Below, one piece after another: positions 16,891 to 19,829 of a DNA stretch of 19,829 nt. How positions within the stretch are numbered: position 1 is the stretch's first letter; each line of letters opens with the position of its first letter. A program made the position numbers and the translations under genes. The notes beneath the pieces were generated by a model that searched no databases, was not told the origin of the DNA, and saw only the letters and a list, made by a program, of their open reading frames with translations. Location: the NCBI GenBank assembly GCA_036402115.1, contig DASWTM010000077.1, forward strand, positions 1 through 19,829, read 5' to 3'. The DNA comes from Chryseosolibacter sp036402115 (GTDB taxonomy: Bacteria > Bacteroidota > Bacteroidia > Cytophagales > Cyclobacteriaceae).

Positions 16891-16922
16891 CAACATTACA
16901 ACAGTTGCATTGATAAATCAAA
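16891..16922 (-). promoter_or_regulatory. Candidate katG promoter
   Basis: On the minus strand a TTTG (16919-16922) lies 20 bases before TAATGTTG (16891-16898), one base off the Bacteroidota -7 consensus TAnnTTTG; this is close to the usual 19-21 base spacing. It would start transcription about 40 bases before the katG ATG. The -33 TTTG is inside a palindrome that may be an OxyR site. Confidence 0.45.
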
Positions 16923-16957
16923 TTGATTATTTTTATAATCATATAGAATTTATCTAT
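16916..16957 (+). promoter_or_regulatory. Candidate OxyR operator between katG and oxyR
   Basis: ATAGAATTTATCTAT (16943-16957) fits the ATAG-N7-CTAT half-site pattern known for OxyR and lies 7 bases before the oxyR ATG. Two further palindromes overlap just upstream: AATCAAATTGATT (16916-16928) and GATTAT-TTTT-ATAATC (16925-16940). The upstream palindrome covers the candidate katG -33 element, and the ATAG motif covers the oxyR start region, which would allow activation of katG and repression of oxyR. The motif is known from Proteobacteria; that it holds here is inference. Confidence 0.5.
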
Positions 16958-16964
16958 TTCCTAA

Positions 16965-17897
16965 ATGACACTTACCCAGCTCGAATACATTGTTGCGCTT
17001 GACACATATCGACATTTTGTGCAGGCCTCCGATAAATGCTTTGTCACCCAACCTACCCTTAGCATGCAGATCCAAAAGCTGGAAGAGGAATTAGGGGTCA
17101 AGATTTTTGACCGTACAAAGCAGCCTGTGATACCTACGGAGGTGGGAGCCACGATCATCGCCCAGGCTCGTATCGTCCTGCGGGAAGCGAATTTCATTAA
17201 GCAGATCATTACCGATCAGAAAGATTCTCTTACAGGAGAACTGCGGATCGGAATTATTCCTACACTTGCGCCATACCTGCTTCCTCCGTTATACAAATAT
17301 GTCCGCGAAAAGTATCCGCAGATCAATCTTATTATCAAAGAAGCGATCACTGAGGAAGTGATTTCGGAGTTAAAGAACAATCGCCTCGACTGCGGAATAG
17401 TAGTGACACCGTTGGCCGATACATCGATTAAAGAGCATATCCTATTTTATGAAGAGCTTTTCGTTTACGTTTCAAAGAGGAACTCGTTGGTCGATAAGAA
17501 ATATGTGTTGCCGAATGAGATTGATCCTGAAAAGCTCTGGCTACTGGAAGAAGGACACTGTTTCCGTTCACAAGTTTTAAATCTGTGTGAACTTCGCAAG
17601 CGAAGTGATTTTCACTTCCGCTACGAGACCGGCAACATCGAGACGTTGAAGCGCATGGTGGACAAAAGTGATGGCATCACCATTCTTCCCGAGTTGGCGG
17701 TAATGGAATTTACAAAGGCGCAACGCAAGTTGGTTAAGCGGTTAAAAGAGCCAACACCGGCACGAGAAGTCAGTCTGGTGACGCATCGGGACTACGTTAA
17801 AGGCAGGTTAATTGAAACATTGAAGCAAGGGATTCTGGAAATTGTGCCTCCCGACATGCGCAGGCTACATAACAAGAAAGTGGTCGAGATCGATTGA
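16965..17897 (+). CDS. oxyR: OxyR, LysR-type hydrogen-peroxide-sensing regulator
   Basis: 310 residues. The N-terminal winged HTH (about 1-65; TLTQLEYIVALDTY, QPTLSMQIQKLEEELG) is followed by the LysR substrate-binding domain. The sensing cysteines are present as HCFRSQVLNLC: C199 and C208, the same spacing and numbering as the E. coli disulfide pair. In OxyR, oxidation to the disulfide switches the protein from repressor to activator of peroxide-defence genes. It is divergent from katG and separated by a region with OxyR-like sites, so katG is the likely first target. It ends 8 bases before the stop of the convergent gene at 17906. Function is well supported by the cysteine pair and the neighbour. 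Confidence 0.95.
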   Translation: MTLTQLEYIVALDTYRHFVQASDKCFVTQPTLSMQIQKLEEELGVKIFDRTKQPVIPTEVGATIIAQARIVLREANFIKQIITDQKDSLTGELRIGIIPTLAPYLLPPLYKYVREKYPQINLIIKEAITEEVISELKNNRLDCGIVVTPLADTSIKEHILFYEELFVYVSKRNSLVDKKYVLPNEIDPEKLWLLEEGHCFRSQVLNLCELRKRSDFHFRYETGNIETLKRMVDKSDGITILPELAVMEFTKAQRKLVKRLKEPTPAREVSLVTHRDYVKGRLIETLKQGILEIVPPDMRRLHNKKVVEID

Positions 17898-17905
17898 CAA
17901 CGGCT

Positions 17906-18917
17906 CTATTTATTCTTATTCACCACGCGATGTTGATTGCTCAACGTAACGGTGGCAGTTACAATGCCGGAGACTTTCGTCCATTCACCGAAGCTTGTCT
18001 CCCGAACATAACACGTTCGATCTTTTCCATGCTTTTCAGATTTTCTAATGGAAATAAACGTGCCGGGTAAATCAATGGCACTTCCGGTCATTGTCTTTCG
18101 GATTTCCTTCCCGCCATCAAACTCGACCGTGTCGATTCGAAGGTTTTCAGGATGCCTCCTCATGAAATCTCTGTAACCATCGGCAATCGCGGTGCGGTCT
18201 TCGACATTCAGAATCTGTTCGAAGGTTACAAAGAACGGTCCACTCACAATGATGTTGTAGGAAGACAAGTCAAACTCCAGCCAACCCTTGCGTGCAGCGG
18301 ATTCAACAATTACACTGGAGGTTAGAATATCTGCACCGGGTCTACCAGAGGCAGTATCAACTTCGTTCAGCTTAACCCGAAATTTCATAGTGGAAAGATT
18401 ATTCTTCAGAATGCGAAGCCTTGCCGATTGCACATAGAGAGGAAATTCGAGGTCCTTATCACGATCAGCACCTTCGTTTGCGATAAGGAGCGCGGTTGAA
18501 CCGCCCGCATAAGCAGTATCAGTTTCCAGTACACCGCCATTGAAGGAATCGTTGCCAAGTTCAAATGTCTTGTTCTTTTCTCGCATTAACAACCACAGGG
18601 TCGAGTCTTACGGGGCGCTCTTTTAACCGGACTACAATATTTCGTTTGTCAGTGATCGTGTTAATCGGAAGGGAAATTTTTTCGAATCCTAATGCAGATA
18701 CCTGCAGCGTGTCTTGGCGAAGTCGATCGGGGAACGAAAGCTCAAAGGTTCCATCAGGATTTGACAAGGTTCCCACGTTATGATCGAAGATTCCTATGTT
18801 AGCATAGGCCAGGGGTTGATTATTGTTTTTCTGAAATATCTTCCCGGATAACAAAAGCTGTGAATGGGAGATGGACACAGACAGAATAATGAGGAAGGCG
18901 GATGATAATAATTTACG
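17906..18917 (-). pseudogene. CarboxypepD_reg-like exported protein, broken by a one-base frameshift
   Basis: Two overlapping minus-strand frames make one protein. The first, from GTG 18915-18917 (M/VRKLLSSAFLIILSVSISHS signal peptide), carries a CarboxypepD_reg-like beta domain (LSGKIFQKNNNQPLAYANIG, SNPDGTFELSFP) and ends in PVRLDPVVVNARKEQDI at TGA 18561-18563. The second frame continues with KNKTFELGNDSFNGG to 17906. Removing one T from the T4 run at 18576-18579 (A4 in the gene) joins them as NARKNKTFELG. The second half has no start of its own with good context. The shift is forward by one, which a -1 slip at the A4 run would not repair, so programmed shifting is unlikely. It may be a real mutation or a homopolymer sequencing error. 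The intact protein would be about 343 residues. Specific function unknown. Confidence 0.75.
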
Positions 18918-19002
18918 CACGTTGATAGCCTGACATATTGATATTGTATGGATGAGTGGCAACGAAAAAAAGTTTAATCGCCCTCGTTACACCGCATAAA
19001 CG

Positions 19003-19551
19003 CTATGTTTTGTACTCCAGTAACGTCAATGCCAGGTTTCGGTTATGCACAGGCAGTTCAGGCACATTGGGGGTTGTGAAGTTTTCGATGACGCTGAATC
19101 CGAATGCCTTGTAGTAATTAATGATGTTCTGGTTCGCGGCCCAGGTGTCCATACGGACGGCCTTGAGACCTTTTGCTTTTGCATGGGCAACAGACCATTC
19201 CAAAATATCGGCAAATAATTTTTGACCTTTAAAATCGGGATTCACCACAATGCGATGGAGGTAAATTGAGTCGCCTTTGTCAAGCGCTCGCCATATGATT
19301 TTATCGGTATAACAAACGCTGAAGACAATCGCCATTTCTGAATCGATGAAGATAGCGTAGTGATTCTTTTGCAGAATGTCTCTTTCAATCGCTGCCTTAT
19401 CGTAGTTTTTCCATACCGGATACTTCTTCGACTCTTGGTACCGGATCGATGCCTCGAACAGATCAATTATCTTGGGAAGGTCGCTTAGCTGCGTATTTCT
19501 TACTTCACGCAATGTTGTCGGATTTAAAGACGTTATCCTATCTGACTGCAT
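19003..19551 (-). CDS. GNAT-family N-acetyltransferase
   Basis: 182 residues. GNAT enzymes transfer an acetyl group from acetyl-CoA to an amine. Seen: motif A around 97-118 (LHRIVVNPDFKGQKLFADIL; RIVVNP followed by the F-K-G-Q-K pyrophosphate loop, a looser version of Q/RxxGxG/A), a beta5-like segment (GLKAVRMDTWAANQ, 128-141) and motif B (INYYKAFGFSVI, 144-155), with a C-terminal FTTPNVPELPVHN. No signal peptide, so cytoplasmic. The substrate is not predictable. It is upstream of the broken exported gene on the same strand, with an 85-base gap. Start ATG 19549-19551 is the first in frame. Confidence 0.9.
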   Translation of the reverse strand: MQSDRITSLNPTTLREVRNTQLSDLPKIIDLFEASIRYQESKKYPVWKNYDKAAIERDILQKNHYAIFIDSEMAIVFSVCYTDKIIWRALDKGDSIYLHRIVVNPDFKGQKLFADILEWSVAHAKAKGLKAVRMDTWAANQNIINYYKAFGFSVIENFTTPNVPELPVHNRNLALTLLEYKT

Positions 19552-19586
19552 TCGATGCCATTCGAGACTAATCGATCCCTCACCTC

Positions 19587-19614
19587 TAATTTTTAATTCC
19601 TAATTCCGAATTCC
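19587..19614. repeat. TAATTCC heptad repeat
   Basis: Four 7-base units run in register: TAATTTT, TAATTCC, TAATTCC, GAATTCC (19587-19614). They are non-coding, just upstream of the GNAT gene start, 39 bases from the TGACYAR heptads that follow. The unit is different but the period is the same, which is why it is listed separately. Confidence 0.6.
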
Positions 19615-19653
19615 TTCCCGATGCTCCACTTACGCTACGACCGGGATCTTCAA

Positions 19654-19695
19654 AATGCCTCGTGACCAGTGACTAATGACTAATGACAAATGACT
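19654..19695. repeat. Second ARTGACY heptad array
   Basis: Six heptads (AATGCCT, CGTGACC, AGTGACT, AATGACT, AATGACA, AATGACT) share the units and part of the order of the array at 7282-7351. They are non-coding, between the GNAT gene and the partial gene at the window end. The recurrence 12 kb away shows a dispersed repeat family. Confidence 0.85.
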
Positions 19696-19723
19696 TGGGC
19701 TTCCAAATCTGCGAAGTGCCTGT

Positions 19724-19829
19724 TCACTTCACTGCCGGAACAGTAATCTTGATGACGCCCTCAGTCAGGGGCGGCACAATCGAATTGTCCCATAGGAATT
19801 TTAACCGGGTGATCGCGTTCCGCATCATG
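19724..19829 (-). CDS. C-terminal end of an unidentified protein (5' end outside window)
   Basis: The minus-strand frame is open at the window edge and stops at TGA 19724-19726, giving 34 visible residues ending in IKITVPAVK, with RNAITRLKFLWDNS upstream. Two ATG codons (19823-19828) fall at the edge, so a start here cannot be excluded, but the text reads like the C-terminus of a longer protein with a final beta strand. No family is recognised. A TGAAGTGA tail and the repeat array follow. Too short for assignment. Confidence 0.45.
   Translation of the reverse strand, partial: MMRNAITRLKFLWDNSIVPPLTEGVIKITVPAVK

Noticed and set aside
18561..18592. Programmed ribosomal frameshift
   Set aside because: The second frame is reached by a forward shift of one; the A4 run would favour slipping back by one, and no slippery heptamer with a downstream structure was seen.

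Overview
The window looks like a piece of a Bacteroidota chromosome, most likely of the Cytophagales type (inference from gene content). Support: a SusC/SusD pair driven by an ECF sigma and a FecR anti-sigma with a DUF4974-like tail, a LytS/LytTR pair of the Bacteroidota layout, promoter -7 boxes fitting TAnnTTTG, starts that mostly lack Shine-Dalgarno sequences, and CarboxypepD_reg-like domains. No rRNA, tRNA, CRISPR, transposase or phage gene was seen.

Layout. 1-312 is the 3' end of an exbD-like gene, convergent with a 50-codon membrane-protein ORF (309-461, minus). 566-1909 (minus) is an exported vanadium-haloperoxidase/PAP2-like protein with two PAP2-type halves, the first lacking the catalytic His. 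2193-3924 (plus) is a LytS-type kinase overlapping its LytTR regulator. 4026-5909 (plus) holds an LpxL/HtrB-like acyltransferase and a three-His-box fatty acid desaturase, both acting on membrane lipids and each preceded by a perfect -7 box. 6111-7202 (plus) is an exported protein with about nine 15-16-residue AGF-N repeats. It is followed by a heptameric inverted repeat array (7212-7351) that abuts the terminator of the next, opposite-strand operon.

14217-7421 (minus) is an operon: ECF sigma, FecR anti-sigma, SusC with an N-terminal STN domain, SusD. This is a complete outer-membrane-to-sigma relay in which substrate binding at the SusC-SusD pair would signal through STN and FecR to release the sigma factor. 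No degradative enzyme lies beside it, so the substrate cannot be named. 14598-17897 is an oxidative-stress module: katG (minus) divergent from oxyR (plus), with an ATAG-N7-CTAT motif and overlapping palindromes between them.

17906-18917 (minus) is a CarboxypepD_reg-like exported protein broken by a one-base frameshift, followed by a GNAT acetyltransferase (19003-19551, minus), a second heptamer array like the first, and the 3' end of an unidentified minus-strand gene.

Most of the window is ordinary Bacteroidota content. I see no clear new defence or mobile system. The least explained items are the AGF-N repeat protein, the heptamer repeats, the half-dead duplicated PAP2 protein and the small ORF at 309-461.
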